Shown piece by piece: positions 13,754 to 26,600 of a DNA stretch of 64,000 bases. Both the position numbers and the translations under genes were made by a program. How positions within the stretch are numbered: position 1 is the stretch's first letter; each line of letters starts with the position of its first letter. The notes under the pieces were generated by a model, which saw only the letters and a list, made by a program, of their open reading frames with translations, ran no database searches and had not been told where the DNA came from. The stretch covers positions 14,344,164 through 14,408,163 of the forward strand of contig NC_063274.1 of NCBI RefSeq assembly GCF_910591885.1, read 5' to 3'. Source of the stretch: Bombus terrestris (Eukaryota; Arthropoda; Insecta; Hymenoptera; Apidae).

Positions 13754-14221
13754 TAATAGCTTAATAGCGATTTTCTTAAGCAGTTAGCTGTTTTTCACGA
13801 GTATAGTCAAAGTAATGTCATAAAGAAATGGCAATTGTTTTATTCCATTTTTATTTATTTTTATTTTAATTTTATTTTTATTCCAAAAATCTCTCGTTTC
13901 ATTTCGTTACAACTTAATTCTATATTGTAACAGCCACGTGTGCTCTGTGTTTCACGAGTATAGTCGTCATCGCTTACTTTTTGCGACACAACTTAGGCAC
14001 ACGATTTTCAAAGAGCTCGCAAATCCTGAGTGGTTAAATGCAACAGAAGAGAAAAATTTCCTTCGGATATTAGCATTTTGTCTGTAACAATATTATTATC
14101 GTTGTTATCGTTGTTATTAGCGTGGAGAATTCTTGGATACACAGATGTAATGCGCGGGGAAATAAATTACACGCGCAGATACGCATATGGAAAACAAAGA
14201 AAAGAAAAGGAGAAATTGCTA

Positions 14222-14555
14222 ATGCTTCTGTGTTCCAAAATGGGTCTAATCGGCTGACGATACAGTACTCTAAGAGCGTTAGTAATTAGCAGAGAATTTA
14301 GAGATCCCGCGAATAAGCCCCACAGCGTTAATACTACGAGAGATGACGTTACTACGATGAGCCGCAAGTGATAAGTTGGACTTGAAGGTGACGTCTAGAT
14401 TCTTGACAATGCTTAGCGTGGATAATGGTATAGTATAATTAAAGACTAGATTATCTTTCTTGCTGCTAAATCTAAGGGTATAACGTTTAATTAAGCTGAG
14501 GGACAATTTGTTTAGCGCACACCAATCATGAAATCTATTAAGATCTACGTGAATT
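14222..14555 (-). pseudogene. LINE reverse transcriptase C-terminal fragment
   Basis: The minus strand reads as the end of a non-LTR retrotransposon reverse transcriptase. It starts with DLNRFHDWCALNKLSLS (the usual DL..F..WC..N.L.L stretch), continues through SIVKNLDVTFKSNLSLAAH (cf. the common I.DLGV.FD..L.F..H) and ends at LRVLYRQPIRPILEHRSI (cf. LY..LVRP.LEY.S). The catalytic palm is absent, homology stops after the last motif, and a frame change is needed near 14280. This is a 5'- and 3'-truncated relic. I cannot assign the clade with certainty. Confidence 0.75.
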
Positions 14556-16355
14556 AATTGTGCGGATTACGGACCTCTAGTTCTATAAAAAATTAATTAA
14601 TATAATGAATAATTATGGTAATTACAGGTTGAACGATTATAGGTATAACGCTAGCTTGTATAATATTGAAAACAAATGTTACTTAAAGCTTCACATTTCT
14701 TCTTAATTTGCTAAGAAATTAAACCAATTCGTAATATTTAATTACGGGAAGTTTCAAAAAATTAATTTTTTCCATACAAACAAATGGGAAAATATTACGA
14801 ATCCTGAAGATAGTTTTGCAACTAATTTCATTTCTCTCAAAGTATTTATTGGAAATTACAAGAATTTATAGAAGATCTGCGAAACGAAATGTCTGCAAAG
14901 CCATGGCTTGGTTGGATTAAACGGTTTGGAATCCATTAAGCGTACAAATTCTGCATCGTTTATATTGCGTTTCTGCAACTATTTTAAGAATCGTAATTCC
15001 ATCCTTCCGCTACCTTCCTCATTTTTATTAAATCTTAATTGCAATTTATAATCTTAATACTATACAGAGCTAATTATAATTGCGGCAATTTTTTTCATGA
15101 AACATAATACAAATATTTTTCCCATACTTTTACGAATTATTACACGTGTAATATTTGGAATTTATTGATATATAAAGTAAACAATTACGATCATCGGATC
15201 TTGGTACAACCAGCATTTCCTGGATCGATTATCAGTTCATAATATAAAGATAAAACTTGGAAAGTTACATAACTGAGAAAATTGTTATGTGAAGAATTCT
15301 CCTACACAAAGACGACACGAAACCAAATGCAAATACGTTCGCAAAACTCTTTGAAAACTCTTTCTCGAAACTTTCGTTAAGAGTTCTTTCTGAATATCTT
15401 TTCTTAACTCTTATCCGTAGTCTTCGCCCTTAAAAAGATTCACTCCCACGGTTACACAAACATACATTACACGTTATATATACATATATACACATAGCAA
15501 CGTTCAAAGCTAGCCAACTAACATTTTTAAAATATTAGCTGCCCAAACATTGTCTTTCCGTTTTGTACAAAATATCTTTTACTTCCACGACATTTCAACA
15601 ATCTTTAGCAAAGCGATTTTTATATGCATTTTAATTTTTGTATAAGGAATTTCCACAAATTGTTTTCGCGATAAATCGCTTAGAAAGTATGCGAAAAATG
15701 TTAAATCCTTAAAAATTGACTTTTATAAATTGTGGAGATGAAAGAAAGTGACGACGGAGATAGATTGGAAAATTGAAGGAAATTGACGCTGAAACATCGA
15801 AAATTTGTATCGACCGAGTTGATTATAAAAAGTTGGAAGATAAAATGAAGGAAGAGATGTGTACAATGGAATGGAACAAGAGGAAGAAAACGATATTAGA
15901 TGAGGGCGAATGTATACATATTTCCGTCGTGACTGATTAAGTTAGCAAATCCAACGATAGTTTCGAAATCAGATGCGAAAGTTATACAGAACTTACCGAC
16001 AGTTCGAATAATTTAAGCGGAACTTTTTGAACCGGAACAGAATGAAATTATTCAAACAAGGCTGCAATAAATCGTAGAACCGTTGCTGAATTTCTCTACA
16101 TTTCCTTTTTTTCTGTTTTATCGCTTCGTACGACAACTTTCCGAACATTTCAACCATGCACTTGATGATATTTACCCTAACAACCCCAGACCAGATAAAG
16201 TAACTGGCATGTTAAAGATATATTAGAGCGAATACAAATACCTATTTTATAGAAATCAAACGTACGATAAGAAAATGTCCACGGTTTTAAAACAAATAAT
16301 TTACAGTGCTATAGATACTTCAATTTCTTCAAACTTCATCAGATTGCAGGATCTA
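14556..16355. other. AT-rich gene-free stretch
   Basis: No gene, domain or clear repeat end is visible. The sequence is AT-rich with poly-T and poly-A runs. Confidence 0.45.
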
Positions 16356-16436
16356 TTGCGTTGGCAACTAAGTGATTGCGGATTTTGTCATTAGGTGGTA
16401 TCGACAAAATCCGCAATCACTTAGTTGCCAACCCAA
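16356..16436. mobile_element. Hairpin mariner-type MITE, family B, copy 1
   Basis: An 81-bp near-perfect inverted repeat flanked by TA. Each arm is about 35 bp and contains GGCAACTAAGTGATTGCGG followed by ATTTTGTC; the loop is about 10 bp. The outer end (TTGGGTTGGCAAC in the consensus) resembles mariner termini, so this is probably an internal-deletion derivative reduced to its two termini. Confidence 0.85.
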
Positions 16437-17476
16437 TAGATGGAAAAAGAAACGATCGACAGAAATAAGCAACGCTTAAAGGTTTTCTATCACTACCGCG
16501 ATGTTAAATAATAATAATAATAATAGTAATTAATAATATATATGGTATTGAAGTAACCTAATTACGAAAATAATAACAACCTTCATCGCGCCTATTTATT
16601 CTTAACATATTATACTTGTTAAAAAAAATAACAAGCTGAAAGAAAGATAAAGATATAACTCGTTAGTGATACTCTTTTTAAATACACGTATGTATCTTTA
16701 TACACGTATGTATGTTATCTTTACGCGCATAGGAGAACGCAGAGAAAAAGCAGAAATTAATGGGAAAATTTCACGATTGCATGCAGATGCACGTTAACGA
16801 GAGATCTTCGTTCTGTGGGCAGGATCATTAAACAAGTTTGTTTGTACTGAGAACAACGCGGTGAATGTATATCGCGAGGTCGGTTTGTCTGGCGAACACA
16901 AAAAAAAAACGGTGAAATTTATAGAAAATTCTGAAAAATGTTTTAAAAAGTTGAAATTTGGTGTAATTTAACAAAATTACGAAACTAAAATTTCTATAAA
17001 TGAGAAAAAAAGGAAGGTGTTATTGATTCGTTTCTATTCCTAGCATTTGTCTTGCATGATGCAACGATATAAATAAATATTTTACTGGCCGATTCTTATT
17101 CCCTTTGAAAATGAAAAACTGTTACGTATATCGGTGTAAATATCAACGTTCTCGACAGTCAGCTTTATGGTCACGTTTCTGATCTGCGGGATCAGAAATT
17201 CCTTTCTGTCGTTAGATAAACGAGCAATGGGTCCCAAAGGATTTCTTAAAGTGTCTCGCAACCCTTCTTCGACCACCATAAATTTTTCTTACCGCCGTCA
17301 AAAGGGAAAGAAGTCCCCTCTCGAATGCGTGCCACGTACCTTTTTGCAACTCTATAGGGACGCCAACCCATAATTAACAATTCGATATATACGAGATGAG
17401 AAATTGAAAAGTATACGTGATACATTCGATATAGGAATGGCTTCGACGTTACTTGATTTGTTATTATTAAGATACA
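16437..17476. other. Gene-free stretch, AT-rich
   Basis: I see no gene. A short TAA/AAT-rich low-complexity run lies at about 16505-16545. The small open frames at 17080-17370 lie on opposite strands over the same bases and resemble nothing known. Confidence 0.4.
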
Positions 17477-18220
17477 TTGGCAAATTTGAAACAGGTACAG
17501 CCAACGAGTAATGGAACGAAATCTGGACGAAAGGAAGGGGAAAGTAATAACAGATACCGAAAGGAAGAGATGGCGATATTCAAAAAATTGTGGGAGAACG
17601 ATAAGATTAGAGAATCAAAATACGACGGATTATGTAACTACATACAAAATATCAGGATGTCACGCCACATAAAGGAAGAGGGGAGAGGGCAAAGTGTTAT
17701 AACTAGAGGGATATGGAAACGTAGAAGATGCGAGCAAGTATTGGAGATCGGAACAGGAAAGAATATGTAAAAGTGAAATATTGAGGGGACGTTGAAACAT
17801 CTGATAGAAGACAGTGTAGTAGTGAAAGGAACAAACACAAACGTGGAGAAAATTCTAGGTAGATAAAAGATAGAATGGAAGTGTAGAAATGGTTAAGGAA
17901 GATAGAAAGAAGAAGGAAAGGAAGAGGAGAGATAAAGTAGGAAATGATAGGAGAAATATCAAAGATTAAAAGTTGCAATAAGCAGACAGCTAGCAGTAGG
18001 AGTGGCTGACGGAAATAATAGTTTTAGAATAGGAAGAACTTACAGCGTAGATTCTTAAATACATAGTATGTTGTAACTAGGTTAAGGCTAACATAAGAAT
18101 AAAGTATGCAACTGGATGAGTGAAAAGATCGGACGAGGAGGAGGTGTTAGAAAAATTGTAAGCAAGTCGCGTTTCTTCACCGTGATGTCGAGATCAAATA
18201 AATTATTGCTGTTATTATTT
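17477..18220 (+). pseudogene. Decayed LINE 3' end (C-terminal ORF2 remnant)
   Basis: The plus strand carries the C-terminal tail of a hymenopteran-type LINE ORF2. One frame reads KIRESKYDGLCNYIQNIRMSR and HIKEEGRGQSVITR. The reading then shifts to a second frame with GYGNVEDASKYWRSEQERIC, matching the general pattern of a GN-E-A-KYW stretch before a Cys-rich motif that follows RT/RNase H in these elements. Stops and at least one frameshift break the frame, and the following purine-rich part holds no long ORF. AATAAA at 18197-18202 is a possible end signal. The frame match to the family pattern comes from memory, not a search. Confidence 0.65.
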
Positions 18221-19403
18221 TGATCAATTTTTGTTTCTGTTTATTTTTCCTTCATCTTTGTTTGTTATAGTTTTAGGACTTTTATTTATAGACAAAACAT
18301 ATAAGAAAACATTCTTCCAGAGAGAAAAATATCAGTTTAAATAAAAAGAACGTAAATTATTAATCGTATTTTATTAGATGTACAGAGTGCTATCTCTCTA
18401 CATCGATGGATTTTATGATTTTCTCCGTATAGTCGACGAATTAACTCGATTTTGTCAACACGAATCGTACATATATATAATAGAACTGTCACGATAAGAA
18501 TTAAAGATTCACAAGTGAGGCATACAAACGCGGAAGTTTTCTAAGGAAGTGTTTTAGGGGCAATTTTGTCAAATCAACACCACTGACAGTGAAAGAAGCA
18601 CTTAAAGGTCTACTAAATATACGGTACCTATACATACCTATAAGTATACTGAAATTAGGTTAGAAATATATGCAAATAAATACATACTATGTGTGTATAA
18701 ACCCAAGCTATGTACGTATACAGACATCCTACAATGACATCTAAATGGAAATCGGAAATGACCATTTACATGCTTCCAACTCTAATTGTTATAGCAATTT
18801 TCCAAACGTCAAATTGCAAAGAAATATATGGAAAATGAGAAAAAGAAACATTTCTTGAGTAAAAGCACAATCTAACTTCATTTGCCCGGTCCAATTTCAT
18901 GATATCTGTATCTCATATAGCTTACCGGCTTATAGTGATAAAACGTCTTCAACTGATAAATGGCTTCTGGCGAAAGGATTCAAGCCACCTTTTGGCGGCA
19001 GTAATGCGTGGTTGAATAGCAATCGATATAAAAGTAGGATTACCAGTAGCTCGTATCTTCGGACATCCACGAGCGCAGTATCGGTTGTGGTCTCGTTTCG
19101 ATCGAGCAATTCAAGAGCGAAATGTAATTTTAGTTGCTACTACTTTTCATATTTATGCTTATATCGATTTAATATTCTTTGACACGAAATTAAAATGTAA
19201 ATATTTTAAACATATTATATATACCATTATATATGTTTAATATACCATTATATTTTATATACAATATATCATTCTACCATTCTTATTATATAAATATATA
19301 TAATATATAAGTTAGTATATATAACACTATAGATTAAAAAATATCATTAAAAACAAAAAATGCCTGTTATCGAAAGATGCATAACATGAAATCTACATAT
19401 CCT
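18221..19403. other. Gene-free stretch with a TATA-like motif
   Basis: No coding region is supported. The part after 19190 is a TA-rich low-complexity run leading into the family C element. A TATA-like site at 19026-19034 is listed separately. Confidence 0.4.
19026..19100 (+). promoter_or_regulatory. Possible TATA-type core promoter
   Basis: GATATAAAAGTAGG is a strong match to an arthropod TATA box. About 30 bp downstream lies TCTTCGGACATCC and, further on, GCAGTATCGGTTGTGGTCTCG-like sequence that could hold initiator and downstream elements. No ORF or splice donor with a convincing reading frame follows, so a transcript is not established. Confidence 0.25.
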
Positions 19404-20043
19404 TTAACACTGGAACCAGTCGAATTGGCTGGTTATACAAATTTATTTTCAAATTCCTACTTCGTGTTATATTTTTTCCGCAATGATGTAACGAGTTTCG
19501 CAACGATAATTAAAAGAATAATATGATGAATTTTATTTTGTATTTTACGTATTCAAACTCAAAATAATTTTGTATCAAGGTATTTATACCAATATCGGTC
19601 AAAATGACTGGCACTTGTCAAAGTGTAAAAGGGTCTTGCAATCCGTTTATCGAACCCCAATTAACCAGTTTCCTCGTTTTGTACAACTTCACACATGTTT
19701 TTAAAATTTTTACTGCGTATCATTCAATATGATGATATCAGTTATTAGGAAAATTCCGGATCGATCGCTAGATCGCTAAATGCTAACACTAAAAATATCA
19801 CACCAGTAAAAAGGATTGGTTCTACAATTTTATAAATGTACTGACCCTCGTTTAGGGATCCTGATCCCTAATAGATTAATAATACCAAAAATATACTACA
19901 TAACATGGAATTCGTTCTGTAAGAAAGTAATAAATCAATAAATATAAAAATATTTTATTGTTACGTATTTTTTAGAGACCAGTCATTTCGACTGGTTTTG
20001 GTAGAAATAGCTTCGTATTAACTATCGGTAGTTTTAGCGTTAA
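19404..20043. mobile_element. PiggyBac-like TTAA MITE, family C, copy 2 (inverted)
   Basis: About 640 bp with TTAA at both edges. Its right end in reverse complement reads TTAACGCTAAAACTACCGAT, matching the left end of copy 1 (13155-13753), so the copies are in inverted orientation. It again carries about four ACCAGTC..GACTGGT palindromes, some degenerate (near 19414, 19597, 19804 and 19979). Copies differ by scattered substitutions and about 40 bp in length. No coding capacity. Confidence 0.85.
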
Positions 20044-21105
20044 ATATTCTTCATTCTTAAATTTAATTCTGAAATTAATATCCTTTAAGTTCTTTAAATT
20101 TATCGATATATCCGTGTAACATCTGTATAACGATAAAGAACACTCGTCCGAACAGTAATCTTTCCTTAAATAGAGATTCTACGATTTTAATGAGAACGCC
20201 TTCTAACGTCTGACCAGTCAGTTCGAAACTAACAAAAGCGCAGAAACGTTTCACGGCACGTGTGCACTTCAAATCGACATTTCGCAGAGCGAGCTCGTTC
20301 GAGGCACGAAACAACCACGAGAAACAAACACGGCCAAAGTTGCCCGTCAGGCTCGATTAATCGAACAACGTTCCCGTTTTCCAGCCAAAAGAAATTTCGA
20401 TGTTCGAGGCTGAAGCTCGCACGTTGCAGAGGCTAAAGCGTTGCTGCGGTTGGGATGAGTAATGGAGGACGAAGGCAGCTGTTTGTCAGAAATATTTCCA
20501 ACGTTTTGACCACGCGGTTCCATCGAAACGGCATCGATATGCAACGATCTCGGTGGTAATCGAGAAACAAGAGGACTTCTTATTGATTCACATTTCACGT
20601 TGTCCTCTTTAAAGTCTCGTTGTTCCCAAACGTCTTCCGCGATATCCGATTCCCGGAAATACCAGTATTTCAATGGGAAAATGGCTCAAAAATAATTAGA
20701 TCGTTATGTTCTTGGAAAATATCACTTTGGAAAAGAGAACGGTATTCCAGGGTATCGTAATTCTTCTTTCGCAAATGTATAAAATATTTTACGTATTCTG
20801 TTATCGTACATTATCATTTGGATTGTAGGTCATGGATCGAATAAAATGTTTATTCGATTTATAAGATATATTTCAATCATTTCGCGACTTCATTGAACTG
20901 AGTATTCTCTTTTTCTTTCTTTTTTTTTTTATTTGAACGTATCGTAGTATATTTTAGTTTGAAGGATTTTGTTAATTTTGTAAGATACCGATGATTAAGG
21001 ATTGGTTGAACGATCTACTTTTCGCTATCATTGACTCACAATAGATATTTATGTAACAGGTAAATATTACAACAGAGACTAACTGGCAGAGGGCTATCTA
21101 TTATA
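20044..21105. other. Gene-free stretch, G+C-richer at 20.06-20.68 kb
   Basis: The first 600 bp have higher G+C and a 108-codon minus-strand frame (20347-20673) without recognisable domain or convincing splice context. I leave it as unassigned, possibly conserved non-coding sequence. Confidence 0.35.
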
Positions 21106-21318
21106 TTAGGTTGTCCAAAGGTTTCTTTCGTTTTATAAGGAAATAATGGATGCACAACATTTTCCGTTTCATATTATTTTATCGAATTACGTATGATCCA
21201 TTTTGTTCTATCAAAATAAAGATCACAACGTTCGACAGATTAGGTTTCATGTTTGTATAAAGATGCATCGTTGTAAAAGACGTGTCTGTAAAAGAAAAAC
21301 ACTTTTCGGACAACCTAA
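21106..21318. mobile_element. Mariner-type MITE, family A, copy 2
   Basis: A 213-bp element with left end TTAGGTTGTCCAAAGGTTTC and right end CTTTTCGGACAACCTAA, flanked by TA. The interior (AGATTAGGTTTCATGTTTG) is the reverse complement of copy 1 at 4277-4466. Non-coding. Confidence 0.85.
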
Positions 21319-23300
21319 TACCACGCGGTTTTGTCGATTCTAACGAAGCTACAAGTTGCGAGATACGACGACTGAGTAGCTTTGAACGTAAATGTTACAA
21401 GTATTAACGAAATATGATTTTTATAATATCATGCTCCTAGGAAAATGCTTCGGAGACTTGAGCCCAATTTTTTGGAACATTTTATATATTACATTATAAT
21501 TGGTGTAATTGACTCGTTAACATGTTAACGTATTATTATTCGATAACAAACGAAATAAGCAGAAACAAACTGCTAAGGATTTTATCCATTCAACCTTTTC
21601 CCTCCAGTGTCGATATACCATCGATAAAAAATTTCCATCGATAAAGTGAAATTTCGTCCTTGCTATCGTGACGACTTTTCCACCTCTACGATTTCCACGG
21701 TGACCTCACCTGAAAGCGTTCGAGCATCCTGCCGGTTGCTTCGCAAAAGATAAGTCGATAAGTCGAGTCAATGGTAGCGAAGGTATCGCGTCAAAAGCAG
21801 TCGAAAGATCGACAACAGGGAGTACCGTATACAAAACGGTTTAAACGGAGTTTATTCACGGTTTACTGCCGTCTTTATGGCCCCGAACGCGGATGGGAAA
21901 AGTTCGATTAACCGATGGGCGGGTTAATTGATTTTATTAGATGTTCGAAACGAGTTGCGAACAAAAAACTGATACCGTTTGATGAGATATAATTTTATAT
22001 AACGTAAGGAATAAAATGCCCGAAAGCACAAGGAAATTATGATATTAAACAAATAAGAAATTGATTTCCCGATTATCACAGACAGTTCTTAAAAATGTAA
22101 TTCGATAATTACCATAGAAAATATTCTAAAATTAGACGAGTTCTTTAGCGTCATTATTAAACCTGAAATATATCGTTAAAAAAAATAACAATAGCAAAAT
22201 CAATTTAAGTATCAAACTTTGACAAATCGAATGAAACTAAGCGTATTCTGCACATTCGTTGATAAACCAAATTAAACCATTTAGCAGAGTACGAGATACG
22301 ATGTTCAAAGTTCCAAAATATTATATTAATTTATATTAACGTACGAAATTACCAAACTTCCATCTCCAAGATTTTTCGGCGTTTAACTTCTCTCACATTT
22401 GCCCCGTTATACGTTATTATAGCTTTCTCTAAACTGTAACACGATGCTAAAATAGCAATTTCAATCTCGAATAGACTATGACCGTTTTCCCTTGCATCCT
22501 AATTACATACGACACGCGATAAGTAAACTATTCAAATACGTTAATCGATTAATTTTCATCCAATTATATTAATTACCGCTACATAGTCCAAAATATAATC
22601 TCGCATGGTTGTCTTTTAGAAATGCAGAATCATTGGGACGTCTTGAAACAATATGTGTGTGTGTGTGTGTGTGTAACGGTGTAAGCGGACAAGGGAGTTG
22701 AACGCGCTGTAAATTCACTCTCGCCGCATGCAATTATGCCATGGCTGACCTATACACCTGCTTTCGCTGCCGAGTAAACTGGTTAAGACTCGTGGGAGTA
22801 ATCCCTGACCAGGGTAATAACCAGCTTTGTTAACTGTTTCTGTGTAAACGCCACGCGACCAGACATCCCCAATGGAAAATACGTGTATGGCCAACGTTAA
22901 GTATAATTCTCGCTGATGAAATGTCACACAGGGAAGTGATTTCTGAGCTTATTGTCGTAACGATTTGTTGCTGTCTATACGATTAATGGAAGTAACGTGA
23001 CAAGACTCGTTAGAAAGACAGGAATTTCGAGGATAACTGTAGGAGGAATTAACAGAAAGTTAGGACAGCCGTTCAACTTTCCTTATGTGTCTTTCGAATA
23101 ATTCTTCTGTTGTATTAACTTTCGAAGACTGAAGTGAAAGTAGAAGAACCAATAGCTGAGTTATTCAAAAAGTCGAAGAGGAACAGTTGAATGAAATTGG
23201 GTAACACGGAAGAGGGTAGAATAGAATCGTTCGTGGTATTAAGAAGTTTGTGGCGACTACGAACTGTTTTTCAAAATGGTTTCGAAGATCTTTTTGAAAA
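21319..23300. other. Gene-free stretch with a (GT)n microsatellite
   Basis: No gene is supported. A (TG)n run of about 10 units lies at 22654-22674 and is followed by a somewhat G+C-richer segment (22680-22930) without a recognisable ORF. Confidence 0.4.
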
Positions 23301-23625
23301 ATTTTTGCACATTTGAACAAAGACGAAATTACCTTTATTAGGCTTGCAAATTACATATTATATTTTATTATAGTCTATAAACCGTATCTTTGTTTAAAAT
23401 ATCTGAACCGCAGATGTATTTACATTAAATATAAAATTAATACGCACGAGAAAGAAAGAGAAAGAAATTTTTGCACATTTGAACAAAGACGAAGTTACCT
23501 TTATTAGGCTTGCAAATTACATATTATATTTTATTATAGTCTATAAACCGTATCTTTGTTTAAAATATCTGAATCCCAGATATATTTACATTAAATATAA
23601 AATTAATACACACGAGAAAGGAAGA
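23301..23625. repeat. 166-bp tandem duplication
   Basis: Two head-to-tail copies, starting with ATTTTTGCACATTTGAACAA at 23301 and again at 23467, give a period of 166 bp. They differ by only a few substitutions, so the duplication is recent relative to the surrounding repeats. The second copy decays from about 23625. Confidence 0.9.
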
Positions 23626-26600
23626 GATTTCATAAATAAAACGTGGAAATATCAATTAAAAAGCGATGAAAGTCGGATCATAGCTACCGATGAATTTGTT
23701 TTGGAATTGTGCTTTAATTTACATATAAAACAAACGCAAATCTCGCTAACAAAATAAAAACTACACGCGTACCATTAAGCATACCAGCAATCGTACGAAC
23801 ACGTGTTTCATCATCGCCGACCAATTCATATTCATCGTCGATTCATCTCTAGCCCATCGATAATCCTTAACGACACCTCCAATTGTACGTGACTTTTCCA
23901 GCAAACATGTATCTAACTTTTTCAGCCACTTCGACTGGCTCATAAACCAGACAAGAAGCAATTTCACGATCAAAAGCGATCGATCGAATGCAATCTCAAC
24001 CGGCTAAAAAGAAAGAAAACGATCGAATCGAGTTCTGTAAAAGCGAACAGCTACACCACGAAGGTATTCGAGCTCTTTAACTTCGGCAACTGTGCCGACA
24101 CCAATATCGTAACGCCTACTTGTCACGATCCGATGTTCGGTGCACGCGGACGGAGTAAGTAGTTCGTAGTGAAATGCTAAATACCGTCGACGACCCGCGT
24201 GTCTATTTATAGAGGCGGCTGGATCGATATTCGGCCGGTATAGCAAGAGTAAACCGGGGCTAGAGCACGCGAGAAGGAAAAAAGAGGAAAGGGAAGTGAG
24301 AAAATACGATGAAATCGGCAAGAGAAGCTTACAAAGAGTAAATACAGAAAGCGAAGAGAGATAAGAGAGATATCAAGCGAAAAAGATAAATACAGCGAAG
24401 AGCATAATTAAGATATTGTCACGCGAATTTTATATATTTTTCCCTGGCAATTTCAATAGATTGAAATATATTACGCCATAATATTTCATTTTTACAAAGT
24501 ATTACGTCGTATCCGGCCACTTTTCTCTGACAATCTAAACCGTTCGCGTTGTTGAAAATTTGTTAGTCTCCTTCCGCTGTTGTGAGTAGCAATATCACAA
24601 TGATATCAACGAAGAAGGCTATCTACCGGAAGAAGTCGACAGCCAAGGCAATAAATTGATTTATTTTGCATAGTTTGCTTAAAAAAAAGGAAGCAGTTTT
24701 CCGTTGCAATCTTCTCTTTTAACGGCCGGAATTTATTATTCAGATGAGTAACGGTGATAAAGGTTATTAACGAATTACGAGCTTATTATCTCACCCGTTT
24801 CACACCACTTTTATATTACTCTTTGGAAAAGTTTTCCCATTACTTCTGATGGCTTGGCATGACTTTCGTTTATAACAGTCTTTTATTTTATACGACATTC
24901 GCGGACTTATGCAGTGCACTTGCTGGTTACGTCGTTTTAAAAAGGCATTAAATAAATCAAAATATTTTTTATTTGTTACACAGAAGGGACCAAAAGATGT
25001 TGGCTGTGTGCTTTCTCAAAATTGAATCGAATTATCGTCAGTTAGGAAATTTCTTTTGTTGAAACGTGCATGCGTCTTTTTATCCTCCTCTGTATATTAA
25101 AATTTCTTTCGCGCTCATAATTTGTGATAATTGATCTTCTACGTTTTAAAGCTCTTCTCATACTTGTTTTCTTGTTTTTTCTTTTGGCACAAAGTGCACG
25201 AATAAGGGAACGTTGAAAGGAGCGAATCGCCCGAGGAATCCCCGTTTTGTTCCAAAATCAGAAGCGCAAATGCGAAATGTGAAAGTTCACGTTAAATTTA
25301 GTTGCAACGCCGCTCATCCGAGCCTAGCGTTTGATCTCAAAGCAAACCACGATCTACTCCAATCTTCCACCTGCTCTCCTTGTTTGTTCCTTTCACACGC
25401 TTCTCCTCCACCATTTGTTCATCTTTCTACTCGACGAATCCTTTTCTTCGTTTCGTTTCCCTTTCCTGCGAAACATCGTTAGAGTGTCCTCATCCAGTTG
25501 AATCTATAACAACTGTGAATTTAAAAGCAAGAAGAAAATTTGCAAATGACTTGCAGTAGTTAACGAAGTAAATGTATTCCGGGCTCCACTCCAGTAAATA
25601 GATCTGGATAGGAGATTTCTTTGAAAATATTCTTCTTTTTTGAAAATATTGAAAATATTGTATACATTAAGGAAATATAACCTAGATTTTTTCATTCGAA
25701 ATCATTCGAATCTCCGTACGAAAAGTTTTAGAAATCAAGTTGTCAAATTTACAAATCATTAAATTTAACGAGATTTACAGATTTACAAATTTACAAACGT
25801 ATGAAAGGAATGAAAAGATATGGAAAAAGATGGTATGCAAAGGTATAAGATATTTATAGGACTTTACAATCGTGTAAAAATATATCTAATCAATGATTAG
25901 TTAATCCTGAAACAAATTTTTCCGACGTTGTATTAAGTTTTGTATTTATCACGTTTTTCAACGTTCCATTTAGAAGAATCGAAACGTCATGGTACAAATT
26001 TCCCAGTCGATGCTCCCGTGCCGCCGCGCCGCTACGCTCGCGTTGCGCTCAATAACCACTATCAAACATTTGTCAAAATAAAACCGCGATAACCGAATAA
26101 AATAAAAAGTCGAAAAATGTAATACGCGAAATCAATACCGTTAATACTTCGATTGCGATTTAAATTGGTTCGCTCGTGAACACGTCGATTTCTCAATTTT
26201 GTCACGTCAACGATACACGATGCCGCCTCTAAATAAAGGACGACAAATCTCGTCGTTATACTTGCCTTCATATTTCAGTCGCCTGACTTTTCCCAATATC
26301 CCTGCGAAATTAATGGTTAGACTGCGGATTTTTATACAAATTTGTCTTTTCATGGACGCGACTAAAGAAACACAATTTTCAGATTTGTTTTGGTTATTAA
26401 AAATTATAACGAGTGCTCTATTTTAGATATTTTATACATTTTCGTTACATATTAAACATATTTTACCTAATATTTTTACTATAACATACAAATTACACAT
26501 TATACGCGTTCTGTCCTTATCTTCGTCTTCAAATTTCTAAAACAAACACAGAAAACTCCGCAGCGTATCAAATTACGATTCAAAAAGTACATTAACGAAT

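Noticed and set aside
24004..24321. 105-codon minus-strand frame starting with a hydrophobic stretch
   Set aside because: The start resembles a signal peptide, but the rest is Arg-rich with no family resemblance and no splice context.
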